Numbered from the stretch's first letter, positions 1 to 8,396 are shown. The stretch is 64,000 bases of DNA from SIG480 sp045636865 (GCA_045636865.1 JAZTYJ010000015.1:41770-105769); one strand, 5' to 3'. Notes: generated by a model not told the origin, from the letters alone. Translations and numbers: made by a program.

Positions 1-699
1 GATACCCTTTTCAAAATCGATCTCAACATAAGTGGGTTTGTCGGGAGCCGCGATGGGGGAGATTCCCATTTCGAGGAATCCCGGCTTTTCGTACATCGGC
101 TCGTTGCCTGTATCTTCAAGGTCAAGACCTTCGTGAGAAAGGTGCCAGAGGTTCTTGTCCTTTGAGTAGTTTGTTTCGCGGTTGATCTTAAGCGGAACGT
201 TGTGAGCCTCAGCGTAGTCGATTTCCTCTTCACGAGACTTGATGTCCCACTCACGCCACGGAGCGATGATTGGCATATTCGGAGCAAAATGCTTGATAGT
301 AAGCTCGAAACGAACCTGGTCGTGACCCTTACCTGTGCAACCGTGAGCGATAGCATCTGCGTTTTCCTTGAGAGCAACTTCAACGAGACCCTTTGCAATG
401 CAAGGGCGAGCGTGGCTTGTTCCGAGGAGGTATTCCTCATAAACTGCGCCTGCCTTCATTGTCGGGATGATGTAATCATCAACATACTCGTCTGTCTGGT
501 CGAGAACGTAGAGCTTTGAAGCGCCTGTCTTGAGAGCCTTTTCTTCGAGACCGTCAAGCTCGTCAGCCTGTCCTACGTTACCTGCAACAGCAACAACCTC
601 ACAGTTGTTGTAGTTTTCCTTAAGCCACGGAATAATGATTGATGTGTCGAGACCGCCTGAATATGCGAGAACGACTTTTTTGATTTTTGACTTATCCAT
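1..699 (-). CDS. argG: Argininosuccinate synthase (3' end outside window)
   Basis: Joins citrulline and aspartate with ATP to give argininosuccinate, the penultimate step of arginine synthesis, in the cytoplasm. The 233 visible residues include the N-terminal ATP-pyrophosphatase loop (AYSGGLDTS at about residues 12-20), the GCTGKGHDQVRFE segment and the APWREWD segment typical of the family. The ATG at 697-699 follows an AGGAAA ribosome binding site. The remaining C-terminal half lies left of the window, so completeness cannot be judged. A strong promoter and two candidate arginine-repressor boxes lie directly upstream, which fits feedback control by arginine. Confidence 0.97.
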   Translation of the reverse strand, partial: MDKSKIKKVVLAYSGGLDTSIIIPWLKENYNNCEVVAVAGNVGQADELDGLEEKALKTGASKLYVLDQTDEYVDDYIIPTMKAGAVYEEYLLGTSHARPCIAKGLVEVALKENADAIAHGCTGKGHDQVRFELTIKHFAPNMPIIAPWREWDIKSREEEIDYAEAHNVPLKINRETNYSKDKNLWHLSHEGLDLEDTGNEPMYEKPGFLEMGISPIAAPDKPTYVEIDFEKGI

Positions 700-739
700 T
701 TTTATTTCCTCCATAAATATTTATTCAAACAATATGAAT

Positions 740-768
740 ATTATACAATACAAAATAAGTAAAGTCAA
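740..768 (-). promoter_or_regulatory. Sigma-A type promoter of argG
   Basis: Read on the minus strand, TTGACT (763-768) is followed after 17 bases by a perfect TATAAT (740-745), about 40 bases before the argG start codon. Confidence 0.8.
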
Positions 769-777
769 TAGCTTAAA

Positions 778-812
778 TGAATTTTATTCAAAAAATAATG
801 AATAATTATTAA
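778..812. promoter_or_regulatory. Candidate pair of arginine repressor (ARG) boxes
   Basis: TGAATTTTATTCA (778-790) and TGAATAATTATTAA (799-812) resemble the ArgR/AhrC consensus TGAATWWWWATTCA. Their centres are about 21 bases apart, the two-turn spacing usual for ArgR hexamer sites. They sit just upstream of the argG -35 box. The region is AT-rich, so chance resemblance is possible. Confidence 0.5.
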
Positions 813-820
813 TTTGCATT

Positions 821-858
821 AAGAAGAGAACGACCGAAGAGCCTTGTGCTCTCCGGTC
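821..858 (-). terminator. Rho-independent terminator of the KDPG aldolase gene
   Basis: An 11-bp stem (832-842 with 848-858, one mismatch) has a 5-base loop. On the minus strand it is followed by a T-rich run (821-831). Confidence 0.75.
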
Positions 859-875
859 GGGATTTAAGGCGCAGA

Positions 876-1826
876 TTATTTTGCCTGGAGAAGGTGAACA
901 GCGAATCCGCCAAACTCCTGCTTAAGATATGCAGCAACGCCCGGCTTAACCGACTCAGGATCGATTGCAAAGCCGATTCTCTCAAGGTATGCCATAGCGC
1001 GGTCAAGGCTGAATGTCTTGATTGCGATGTGGCCGAGCTTACCGCGGCCGATAGCCTTGTTGACTTCAACACCTTCGCCTGCAAAAACAGAGCTGTTGCC
1101 GTTCTTTATTGCAAAGCCGAAAGCCTTTGAGAAGAGCTCAGCGATTGCAAGAGCTTCAGCCTCGCTTTCAGAGTTGATGCCGATGTGAGCAAGAGAGAAG
1201 CCGAGAACCTTCTGAACAGCCTCACGTGTAAGACGTGTGATTTCAGCAAAGTTGCCTTCCTTGATGAGAGCATCCTTAACCATCCAGCTGCCGCCGCAAG
1301 CATGGATCTTGTTGAATGCGAGGTAGTCATTGATGTTCTTTTCGCTGATGCCGCCTGTCGGCATAAACTTAACGCCGCCGTACGGTGCGCTCATAGCCTT
1401 GATAGCATTGAGACCGCCGCAAGCTTCAGCCGGGAAGAACTTTACAACTTCAAGACCGAGCTCGATAGCAGCTTCGATGTCAGACGGGTTGCTGCATCCC
1501 GGAGTAATCGGGATGTTCTTTGAAACACAGTAGCTTACGACCTTCGGGTTAAGACCCGGAGAAACGATGAACTTTGCGCCTGCATTGACAGCCTTGTCAA
1601 CCTGCTCGGTTGTAAGAACAGTACCTGCACCGATGAGCATTTCCGGATAAGCGTTAGCCATAGCGCGGATAGCTTCTTCAGCAGCTGCTGTTCGGAAAGT
1701 GATTTCTGCAAGGGGGAGACCGCCGTCGATAAGAGCCTTACCGAGGGGAAGCGCATCTTCAACATTGTCAATCTTGACAACCGGAACAACGCCGTATGCG
1801 CCGATTTGCTTTAAAACTTCGTTCAT
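876..1826 (-). CDS. eda: KDPG/KHG aldolase fused to a VOC-like domain
   Basis: The first 210 residues are a class I 2-dehydro-3-deoxyphosphogluconate / 4-hydroxy-2-oxoglutarate aldolase, which splits KDPG into pyruvate and glyceraldehyde 3-phosphate. Visible family signatures are EITFR (Glu41, Arg45), GAGTVLT, SPGLNP, the Schiff-base lysine Lys129 in KFFPAE, and MPTGGIS. Residues 211-316 add a glyoxalase/VOC-like half (LAHIGIN, then LGHIAIKT and DRAMAYLERIGF), so the protein is about 100 residues longer than the stand-alone enzyme. The ATG at 1824-1826 has an AGGAGG site 8 bases upstream. A longer frame reaching 1949 is rejected because it would run through the promoter and a leader hairpin. 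Confidence 0.9.
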   Translation of the reverse strand: MNEVLKQIGAYGVVPVVKIDNVEDALPLGKALIDGGLPLAEITFRTAAAEEAIRAMANAYPEMLIGAGTVLTTEQVDKAVNAGAKFIVSPGLNPKVVSYCVSKNIPITPGCSNPSDIEAAIELGLEVVKFFPAEACGGLNAIKAMSAPYGGVKFMPTGGISEKNINDYLAFNKIHACGGSWMVKDALIKEGNFAEITRLTREAVQKVLGFSLAHIGINSESEAEALAIAELFSKAFGFAIKNGNSSVFAGEGVEVNKAIGRGKLGHIAIKTFSLDRAMAYLERIGFAIDPESVKPGVAAYLKQEFGGFAVHLLQAK

Positions 1827-1850
1827 TTGGATGACCTCCTGTAATAGATA

Positions 1851-1870
1851 GTTGCCGGAATTTCGGCAAC
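1851..1870 (-). other. Short hairpin in the eda 5' leader
   Basis: GTTGCCG and CGGCAAC form a 7-bp stem with a 6-base loop, between the predicted promoter and the ribosome binding site. It could protect the mRNA 5' end or be an operator; the sequence does not decide. Confidence 0.35.
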
Positions 1871-1887
1871 AAAATTTACCAACATAG

Positions 1888-1916
1888 AGAATATCATAAT
1901 TCGCCACATTTTTCAA
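1888..1916 (-). promoter_or_regulatory. Promoter of the KDPG aldolase gene
   Basis: On the minus strand TTGAAA (1911-1916) and TATTCT (1888-1893) are separated by 17 bases, about 60 bases before the start codon. Confidence 0.5.
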
Positions 1917-1986
1917 GGGGTAGAAGGAAGATAATTTGATAAAAGCCAATAAACTATATTATTTACAAAAAATACACACTATAAAG

Positions 1987-2015
1987 TTGAATATAAAAGA
2001 AAAATGTGTTAAAAT
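1987..2015 (+). promoter_or_regulatory. Promoter of the LCP gene
   Basis: TTGAAT (1987-1992) and TAAAAT (2010-2015) are spaced by 17 bases, about 50 bases upstream of the gene. Confidence 0.55.
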
Positions 2016-2067
2016 AGCGGAAGCGGAAAAATACAATAGAAAAATCAAAAAGGAAATGTGATATAAA

Positions 2068-3057
2068 ATGTCTGATAAAGAAAATAAAACTTCAGGTCGC
2101 AAAAGAAAAAAGATTCTTTTCTGGGCGACGGTCATTCTTCTTCTGGTAACGGGTTTGATGTGCATTGGCACGGCGGTTGTTTTGTCAAACATAAATCGTG
2201 GCGATACGGAGCTTAATGAAGAAAACCTCTCAATAAACGAAGAACTCTCAAACAGAGTCACAAACATAGCGGTGTTCGGTGTTGACAGCAGAACCGATGA
2301 GGTTTCGGGACGCTCTGATGCTATGATGATTGTGTCGATTGATGCAAAGCACGGAAAAATAAAAGCGGTTTCTCTTATGCGCGACAGTCTAGTCACCATC
2401 CCGGGATACAGTAAGAAGATGAAGATAAATACCGCGTTTGCGCTCGGTGGTGAAGAGCTTGCTATCAAAACGATAAACTACAACTTTGATATGAACATAA
2501 CAGACTATGTTTCGTTGAATTTCAACCAGCTTGCGGGTATAGTAGATGCTCTTGGCGGAGTTGAGGTTGAGATAACGGAGGCTGAGAGAAAAAACGCAAA
2601 TAAATTTATAAAAGAAATGGCAAGCGAAGTAGGCGAAGAAGCTGACCTCATCAAAGAGTCGGGAACAGTTATCCTTTACGGCTATCAGGCAGTTGCATAT
2701 GCGCGCATAAGATACGTCGGAAACGCAGATTTTCAGAGAACACAGCGTCAGCGTGAGGTTATGAGAAAGCTTATGGATAAAGTGCTTGATTCAAACCCTT
2801 TGTATTATCCGAATATTATAAGAAAGCTTCTTCCGATGGTAGAAACCTCGCTTTCAAATGAGGAGATATTGAAGCTTGCGGGAACCGTTATATTCTCGGG
2901 ACGTCCGGAGTTTGAAGAGGGAAGGTTCCCGATTGACGGAACTTACAATACAAATACAAACTATGCGATGGTATATGACCTTGATGCGGCAGCGGAAAAA
3001 CTTCATTCGTTCATATATGACGATGAGCCGTTTTATGAGGTTGAAACAGAAGAATAA
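2068..3057 (+). CDS. LytR-CpsA-Psr (LCP) family cell wall glycopolymer ligase
   Basis: LCP proteins move undecaprenyl-linked polymers (teichoic acids, capsule) onto peptidoglycan on the outer face of the membrane. The 329-residue protein has a basic cytoplasmic start, one transmembrane helix at about residues 14-35 and an extracellular LCP domain. The domain shows the family landmarks FGVDSR, SDAMMIVSID, SLMRDSLV, INTAFALGG and YARIRYV..DFQRTQRQ, carrying the conserved arginines and aspartates. It is a single-gene unit with its own promoter, ending in a shared bidirectional terminator. Which polymer it attaches cannot be told. Confidence 0.92.
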   Translation: MSDKENKTSGRKRKKILFWATVILLLVTGLMCIGTAVVLSNINRGDTELNEENLSINEELSNRVTNIAVFGVDSRTDEVSGRSDAMMIVSIDAKHGKIKAVSLMRDSLVTIPGYSKKMKINTAFALGGEELAIKTINYNFDMNITDYVSLNFNQLAGIVDALGGVEVEITEAERKNANKFIKEMASEVGEEADLIKESGTVILYGYQAVAYARIRYVGNADFQRTQRQREVMRKLMDKVLDSNPLYYPNIIRKLLPMVETSLSNEEILKLAGTVIFSGRPEFEEGRFPIDGTYNTNTNYAMVYDLDAAAEKLHSFIYDDEPFYEVETEE

Positions 3058-3094
3058 AAAAAGAAGGATGATTTTTTATCATCCTTCTTTTTTT
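3058..3094. terminator. Bidirectional terminator between convergent genes
   Basis: A 15-bp stem (3058-3072 with 3078-3092) has A/T tracts on both sides, so it can act on either strand. The stop codon of the minus-strand S1 gene (3079-3081) lies within its arm. Confidence 0.85.
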
Positions 3095-4023
3095 ATTCCG
3101 AAAACAGCCTTGTTTTTGATTCGTTCTGAGGAGTTGGGTGAATAACACCAGGAATCTATGTGTCCGTCGCGAATAAAATAATCAGAATGCTTTATTCGCC
3201 TTTCAAAGCTACGCCCGAGATTGTCGATTATCACAAGCTTTATTTTCATTTTTTCCGGAACGATGCTCTTGATAAAAACAGAAACGGAATCTCCGACGGA
3301 AACATTCTCAAACGGTTCCGAAAGTCCGGAGAGATTCGGAGCGAGTTCAACAAATATTCCGTAATTTTCAATGCCACGCACTATTCCGCGAACGGTTTCA
3401 CCCGGAGCAAACTTTCTTGCATTCTCTTCCCATGTGCCGAAAAGCTCGCGCGAGGAGAGAAGGACACGTTCTTTTTCATAATCAAAGCCGGAGATCACAA
3501 CAAAAATTTTGTCTCCTACCGAAAAACGGTCTTTTGGATGAGAAATTCTAGATACGGAAATTGCCTCGATTCCGAGAAGTGAGATGTTTCCGCAGCCGAT
3601 GTCCGCAAACACGCCGAACGGCTCAATGTGAGTAACGGTTGCCGGAATTACGTCACCGGGCATATACGAGGTAAACAGCTTTGTGAGTGCGCGCTCCTGT
3701 GCTTTTTTTCGGGAGAGCAGAATTTTTCCGTCTGCCATATCGGTTATAATACAGCACACAGGTTTTCCTACTCTTGAAATAATCGCAATTTCACGGGTTT
3801 TTCCGATGTCAATTCCGAGTGCGGTTTCTGCGTGCGGAATTATTCCGGAAAACCTTCCGAAGCTTACGGTCAGGTTGTGCTCCGCATCGCACATCGTTGC
3901 GATGCCTTCAATTATCCGAGAGTCTGAAAAAGCGGCGCAAAGTGCCTCTTCCGAATTGGTTGCCGCATTGTTCTTTTCCGTATGTATGAGTGCCCCTTCG
4001 GGCAAAAAGTCAAAGGTTTTCAT
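3079..4023 (-). CDS. S1 RNA-binding domain protein
   Basis: A 314-residue cytoplasmic protein with S1 (OB-fold) repeats. The clearest are at about residues 123-190 (PGDVIPATVTHIEPFGVFAD, then FSVGDKIFVVI) and 206-262 (PGETVRGIVRGIENYGIFVE). An N-terminal segment at about 38-104 looks like a degenerate S1-like repeat. Such proteins bind single-stranded RNA, but this one is not ribosomal protein S1, which is encoded elsewhere in the window as a fusion. The gene stands alone, starting at ATG 4021-4023 and ending inside a bidirectional terminator. Its RNA target is unknown. Confidence 0.75.
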   Translation of the reverse strand: MKTFDFLPEGALIHTEKNNAATNSEEALCAAFSDSRIIEGIATMCDAEHNLTVSFGRFSGIIPHAETALGIDIGKTREIAIISRVGKPVCCIITDMADGKILLSRKKAQERALTKLFTSYMPGDVIPATVTHIEPFGVFADIGCGNISLLGIEAISVSRISHPKDRFSVGDKIFVVISGFDYEKERVLLSSRELFGTWEENARKFAPGETVRGIVRGIENYGIFVELAPNLSGLSEPFENVSVGDSVSVFIKSIVPEKMKIKLVIIDNLGRSFERRIKHSDYFIRDGHIDSWCYSPNSSERIKNKAVFGIKKEG

Positions 4024-4093
4024 ATCCCATACTCCTTTTTATTCGGGTCTCCTTTAAATATATGCAAAAAGAGTCAGAGATATTTAAGAAAGT

Positions 4094-4121
4094 AAAAAAG
4101 TCGCCATGCGGCGACTTTTTA
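4094..4121. terminator. Bidirectional terminator
   Basis: GTCGCC (4100-4105) pairs with GGCGAC (4110-4115) around an ATGC loop, extended by flanking A and T runs. It closes the minus-strand SDR/isomerase operon. Confidence 0.85.
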
Positions 4122-4123
4122 AA

Positions 4124-4900
4124 TTACATATTATTAGTTTTTTCGCAAAGCTCAATGAGTGTCTTTGCATCAGCAAGAAGGCTCTCGTCCTTGCCCTCGC
4201 GGACAAACTCAAGGAGTGCATAGCGGACAGAAGTGTCATTTGCAAGAAAGTTAAAATGCGAAAGCCATGCATCATAACCTTCAGAAAGAAGCATCTGCTC
4301 GCGTTCACCCTCAAAAATATTGAAATGGTAAACGTGAAGGTTTGTGAGTTTTCCTGATGAATGGACACGTGCAAGTTCTGCCGGATGCTGATCTCTTGTA
4401 AAATGAAGAAGCGGTTGCCAGTAGGTTTTAAAATTGTCTGCATCGACCTCTTCGAGAAGTTTAAGGAGAGAATCTGAAAAGTCAGTAAGAGTGTGTGCGT
4501 GGCATTCTGTTGAGATAGAAACACCAAATTCCTTTGCAAGACGTGCTGCTTCTTTTGCCTCTCTTACGAGTGCTGCGCGTGCGTCGGGAAGATAATATGC
4601 GCTCGGCGCACTGCCCGCCCAGATGCGCATCTCCTTTGCACCGAGAGCCTCTGCAGTCTGAAGAAAGGGAACAACATCCTGCTTGCTTCCGAGAGCGTAA
4701 TATGAGCCGTAGGAAGATACCTCAAGACCTGCATCTTCTGTTTTCTTACGGATTTCCTTTGCAAGAGCGACATCGCCCTCGTGTGCATGGGCATCGCTTG
4801 CCCATTCAATAGCCGTAAGGCCTGATTTTTTTGTTAAATCAATAATTTCATCGGGCGTTTTCTGCCTGAAAGAAACTGAACAAAGTCCCGGTTTAATCAT
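4124..4900 (-). CDS. Sugar phosphate isomerase/epimerase (xylose isomerase-like TIM barrel)
   Basis: A 258-residue AP-endonuclease-2/xylose-isomerase-like TIM barrel. The family interconverts keto sugars or inositol-type substrates using a divalent metal. Visible features are the opening KPGLCSVSFR strand, GLTAIEWASDAHA near residue 30, the metal-site segment STECHAHTLTD at about 150 and the later HVYHFNIFEGE at about 190. It lies 21 bases downstream of the short-chain dehydrogenase gene and shares its promoter, suggesting successive steps on one sugar or polyol. The substrate is not determined by sequence. A terminator follows directly. Confidence 0.8.
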   Translation of the reverse strand: MIKPGLCSVSFRQKTPDEIIDLTKKSGLTAIEWASDAHAHEGDVALAKEIRKKTEDAGLEVSSYGSYYALGSKQDVVPFLQTAEALGAKEMRIWAGSAPSAYYLPDARAALVREAKEAARLAKEFGVSISTECHAHTLTDFSDSLLKLLEEVDADNFKTYWQPLLHFTRDQHPAELARVHSSGKLTNLHVYHFNIFEGEREQMLLSEGYDAWLSHFNFLANDTSVRYALLEFVREGKDESLLADAKTLIELCEKTNNM

Positions 4901-4921
4901 TTTTGATACCTCATTTATGTA

Positions 4922-5686
4922 TTAAAGTGTTGAACCGAAGTCCGTAACAATTGTCTGACCTGTTATTGCGCGTGATTCGTCCGATGCGAAGAAGAGAAGC
5001 ATATTTGCGACGTCATCGGGAAGACACGGCTGAACCTTCAAGTCGTTGTGCTTCATCATCTGTCCGAAGATGTTCATATCGAGGTTTGCAGGGTTCATAT
5101 CTGCAACCATCGGCGTTACGATCGTTCCGGGGCAGAGTGCATTACAGCGGACATTCGTGCCGACAAAACGGAGAGCCGTATGGCGTGTAAGACCGATGAT
5201 AGCCGCCTTTGATGCAACGTATGCGGCACCGCCACAGCCCATAACGCCTGCAACTGATGCGACGTTTACGATTGAGCCGTATCCTGTCTTTGCCATCTCT
5301 GCAGATACCTCGCGGAGCATACACATCGTGCCTTTTGTGTTGATGTCGATAACGCGGTGCATATCGTCGTCCGTAAAGCTGTCAATAGCCTTGAGACCTA
5401 CGTCAAGAACACCTGCGTTGTTGATGAGAATGTCGATTTTACCGTACTTTTCCAAAGTAGTTTCAACAATTCTCTTTGCGTCCTCTACTTTTGAAATGTC
5501 GCTTGCAATTGGGAGAACCTCACCGCCGTTTGCGCGGATGGATGCGGCGACCTCCTTAAGCTGTGCCTCGCGGCGAGCAGTGATGACGACCTTTGCGCCT
5601 TCAGCTGCAAACTTTGCGGCGGTAGCGGCACCGACGCCGGAGTTTCCGCCTGTGATAATGGCAACTTTGCCTTCTAAACGATTCAT
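4922..5686 (-). CDS. SDR family NAD(P)-dependent oxidoreductase
   Basis: A 254-residue classical short-chain dehydrogenase. The cofactor motif GGNSGVGAAT is at residues 12-21, NNAG at about 88, the catalytic Ser in NVASVAG and the YVASK Tyr/Lys pair at about 155, and the C-terminal GQTIVTDFG. It oxidises or reduces a secondary alcohol or ketone with NAD(P). The ATG at 5684-5686 has an AGAGG site; a start 60 bases further up would overlap the -35 box. First gene of a two-gene operon with a sugar isomerase-like enzyme, so a sugar or polyol substrate is likely. Confidence 0.88.
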   Translation of the reverse strand: MNRLEGKVAIITGGNSGVGAATAAKFAAEGAKVVITARREAQLKEVAASIRANGGEVLPIASDISKVEDAKRIVETTLEKYGKIDILINNAGVLDVGLKAIDSFTDDDMHRVIDINTKGTMCMLREVSAEMAKTGYGSIVNVASVAGVMGCGGAAYVASKAAIIGLTRHTALRFVGTNVRCNALCPGTIVTPMVADMNPANLDMNIFGQMMKHNDLKVQPCLPDDVANMLLFFASDESRAITGQTIVTDFGSTL

Positions 5687-5717
5687 AATAAAACCTCTTT
5701 GTAAAGTATTTGTTGAA

Positions 5718-5746
5718 ATTGTAACACTCACAATGTAGAATGTCAA
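5718..5746 (-). promoter_or_regulatory. Promoter of the SDR-isomerase operon
   Basis: On the minus strand a perfect TTGACA (5741-5746) is followed after 17 bases by TACAAT (5718-5723), about 32 bases before the start codon. Confidence 0.8.
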
Positions 5747-5783
5747 TTAAAACACAAAATGTGCGTGACTGTTTTGCGGTGTA

Positions 5784-6566
5784 TTATAAAAATACAATTC
5801 CGTCGTAATTGGAAATACCGTAATCGTCATCGACATAAATGACGTGGTCCCTCCAGCGCGGTTTTTCGTCCGTCAACCGCCTCAGAAGATTGAGTAAATT
5901 ATCCGGATCTACTCTTTTGAGCCCTAATTCGGCAGGGAGGGAGTCTGCTTTGTGCAGGTTGTTGATTTTATAGAAAACACCCTTATAGGGCTCTATTAAT
6001 GCGGAGAATTCAAGCAATTCTTCGTAAGAAACATCGTTATAACAAACATGAGTGATAATAACTTTTACGCCCGGAGTTTCGGAGCCGTATTCAATAGTCT
6101 TAAAGACGTTGTTCCAGCAAAAATCCTGTTTCTTGATATTGGAAGTCTTTAATGCCTCTTCGGGGTTAAGACCTTTGAAGGAGACTGCCAAAACGTCTAT
6201 CAACCCTTTATCCAGCAGGCTTTTTACAATTTCAGGATTTGAACCGTTAGTGTCGAAAAAAACGGTTCCGCCAAGCTCCTTTACTACCTGCAAATCCCAT
6301 TCAATGCGGGGATTCAAAGTCGGTTCACCACCGGAGAATTTGAAGTTCTTTCCGGACTGCATAAGCGTTAAAATTGCGGCAAGATATTCGTCTTTGCTCA
6401 AGGAATGATATTGTGAGCCTGCATTGAAGTTTTTGGATGACTGCAGACAAAATGCACATCGGAAGTTGCACTTGCTCCACATTATCATATGGCTTCTGTT
6501 TTCCATATTTATTCCATCGTCTTTAGTGAGCTTTGGTGCCAAAACGTTTTTGACAATCTGATACAT
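5784..6566 (-). CDS. Radical SAM protein
   Basis: A 260-residue radical SAM enzyme. The [4Fe-4S] motif CNFRCAFC gives Cys33, Cys37 and Cys40 (CX3CX2C), and the SAM-binding SGGEPTLNP is at about residues 78-86. It resembles small activase-like or anaerobic-NrdG-like proteins but has no signature fixing its substrate. It lies 84 bases downstream of a larger cobalamin-type radical SAM gene on the same strand, and the two are probably co-transcribed. The start follows AAGGATTG. The codon mix of this pair is more AT-rich than in the neighbouring metabolic genes, a weak sign of separate origin. Confidence 0.85.
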   Translation of the reverse strand: MYQIVKNVLAPKLTKDDGINMENRSHMIMWSKCNFRCAFCLQSSKNFNAGSQYHSLSKDEYLAAILTLMQSGKNFKFSGGEPTLNPRIEWDLQVVKELGGTVFFDTNGSNPEIVKSLLDKGLIDVLAVSFKGLNPEEALKTSNIKKQDFCWNNVFKTIEYGSETPGVKVIITHVCYNDVSYEELLEFSALIEPYKGVFYKINNLHKADSLPAELGLKRVDPDNLLNLLRRLTDEKPRWRDHVIYVDDDYGISNYDGIVFL

Positions 6567-6650
6567 TGAGAATCAATCCTTTTTGGTTGTATTTTATGCC
6601 ATCATATCTCGATTTTGATCTGTAAAGAATGCTATTTTATATCAGAACAA

Positions 6651-8396
6651 CTATATCGAGACAATGTGCGTGCTGACTCTGCCGTTTTTGCTTTCGATTA
6701 GCAGTTCGGAGCAACTGTCGGAGTATTGATCTATCGGAAGTTTAAGTTGATATTCAATATAATTGAACGCATATTTCTTCTGAATTTGGGTATCGACTTT
6801 GGATTTTGATACAGACTGCAAATCAAAGTCATACTCAAGTAATGCACATATACGCTCTCTTAACGGCAACTCAAGATCCTTCAATGCGTTTTTGAGAATC
6901 TGCAGAGAGTTTTGAGCAAACTCTCGTGCTACATATGAGATATCCTTCTTGAAGATGTCCTGGTTGTTGTTGATAATGTCATGGTAAAATCTAATATTAT
7001 CACCATTATAAAAATGGTGGATATACCTGAATGAGTTGGGAAAATTATTGCGCAAAAAAGCGAGATAGTGCAGATATTGATAATTATCTCTGACAGGGGT
7101 GCTTAAATGATAAAAATGGGAAAAGAGCTCTTTGTTGTTTTTTATCATTTCTATTTCTTCGAAAAATCCTAAAACGCCTCTTGCAAAAATGTCGATTTTA
7201 TCAGCGAAAACCAATTTGTCAAAATACTTTCTGGTGATCTCGGTTGCCGGATTAAAGTTGCAAAACGAAAGGGTGAGGTGCTTAACTCCCATATCAATGA
7301 ACCTGAAAAAGAGTTCAAGCGTCTGGTTTAAATCATCTTCGGTTTCTTCGGGAAAACCGTACATAAAATAGGTGATTACATCTATTTTGTTTTTCAGCAT
7401 AAACTTAATGGTTTTTTCAGCGTTTACAAGATCGAGCTTCTTGTTTGTAATCTTTTGCATGCGGGGAGAACCGGTCTCAATGCCAAGCTCGATTGAAACA
7501 AGTCCGGACTCTTTCATTTTCAGAATAAGTTCTTCGTCGAGACAGTTGATTCTCGAGGTGCATTTCCATCTGATATCAAGCTTTTGTTCTATGATGCGGT
7601 CGCATATCTCCATAACCAGCTTTTTGTTTACCGTAAATGCATCGTGTGCAAACCAAAAGCTCTTAATGCCGTATTTTTCGTTATGATATTTGATGTCTTC
7701 TACTATTCTGTCTGCTGTCTTAAGGCGATAGTTTCTTTTCCAGAAAAGGCTTGAGCAACAAAAAGTGCAACTGAATGGACAGCCGCGCCCTGCATCTATC
7801 GGCATAAAATACCTGCCCGAGTCAAGACCTGTTTCGGTTATCGTATAGAGCCTGTCGTCCCAATGGGGGAGTGTGTTCAGATCGCAGAGCTCAATTTGCA
7901 AGTCATTGAATTTTATTTCTCCACATTCGCGATAATACAAGCCGGGTATTTTCTCTATACCGGCAAGGTTTTCTTTAAGTATTGATGTGAAAAACGGAAC
8001 GACCGTGTTCTCGCCTTCACCCGTTGCGACATAGTCAACAAATTCCATAGCCTTCATAGTGGCATTTGCAGTGAGTGATGAGTGGGGGCCGGCCATAACA
8101 ATGATAATTTCAGAATTTGCCGTTTTTATTCTCTGAGCAATTCTCAAAAGTATGTGATAATACGGCCAAAGAGTATAAAAAGATACACATTTCGGTTTCT
8201 TTGACAGTATTTTATTCACAATGTCCTCAACAAATCTGTGGTAATCGTTTTTGTTGTGGCTGTCTATCTCGTAAAAGCGCAGAATATCTGCATTGAATCC
8301 GGCATTAAGCAATTTTGTCGCAAGAATCATTGTTCCGTTCACTTGAGCGGAAAGCCTGTCCTTGTCAGTTGTGTTTATAAATAAAACGTCGGTCAT
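6651..8396 (-). CDS. B12-binding domain radical SAM protein
   Basis: A 581-residue class B-like radical SAM protein. Residues 1 to about 145 form a Rossmann-like cobalamin-binding domain (MAGPHSSLTA near 101-110, VDYVATGEGE near 120-129) without the DxHxxG base-off motif. The [4Fe-4S] motif GRGCPFSCTFC follows (Cys206, Cys210, Cys213), then a TIM-barrel-like part (SIELGIETGS, YFMYGFPEET). About 200 C-terminal residues match no family I recognise. Relatives methylate unreactive carbons in natural products, lipids or peptides. No precursor peptide gene was found beside it, so the substrate is open. The start follows AGAGG. Confidence 0.85.
   Translation of the reverse strand: MTDVLFINTTDKDRLSAQVNGTMILATKLLNAGFNADILRFYEIDSHNKNDYHRFVEDIVNKILSKKPKCVSFYTLWPYYHILLRIAQRIKTANSEIIIVMAGPHSSLTANATMKAMEFVDYVATGEGENTVVPFFTSILKENLAGIEKIPGLYYRECGEIKFNDLQIELCDLNTLPHWDDRLYTITETGLDSGRYFMPIDAGRGCPFSCTFCCSSLFWKRNYRLKTADRIVEDIKYHNEKYGIKSFWFAHDAFTVNKKLVMEICDRIIEQKLDIRWKCTSRINCLDEELILKMKESGLVSIELGIETGSPRMQKITNKKLDLVNAEKTIKFMLKNKIDVITYFMYGFPEETEDDLNQTLELFFRFIDMGVKHLTLSFCNFNPATEITRKYFDKLVFADKIDIFARGVLGFFEEIEMIKNNKELFSHFYHLSTPVRDNYQYLHYLAFLRNNFPNSFRYIHHFYNGDNIRFYHDIINNNQDIFKKDISYVAREFAQNSLQILKNALKDLELPLRERICALLEYDFDLQSVSKSKVDTQIQKKYAFNYIEYQLKLPIDQYSDSCSELLIESKNGRVSTHIVSI

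Noticed and set aside
1827..1949. Longer N-terminus for the KDPG aldolase
   Set aside because: It would translate the promoter and leader hairpin; the ATG at 1826 has a perfect ribosome binding site and matches the family start.
5046..5738. 230-codon frame on the plus strand
   Set aside because: It is the antisense shadow of the short-chain dehydrogenase gene.
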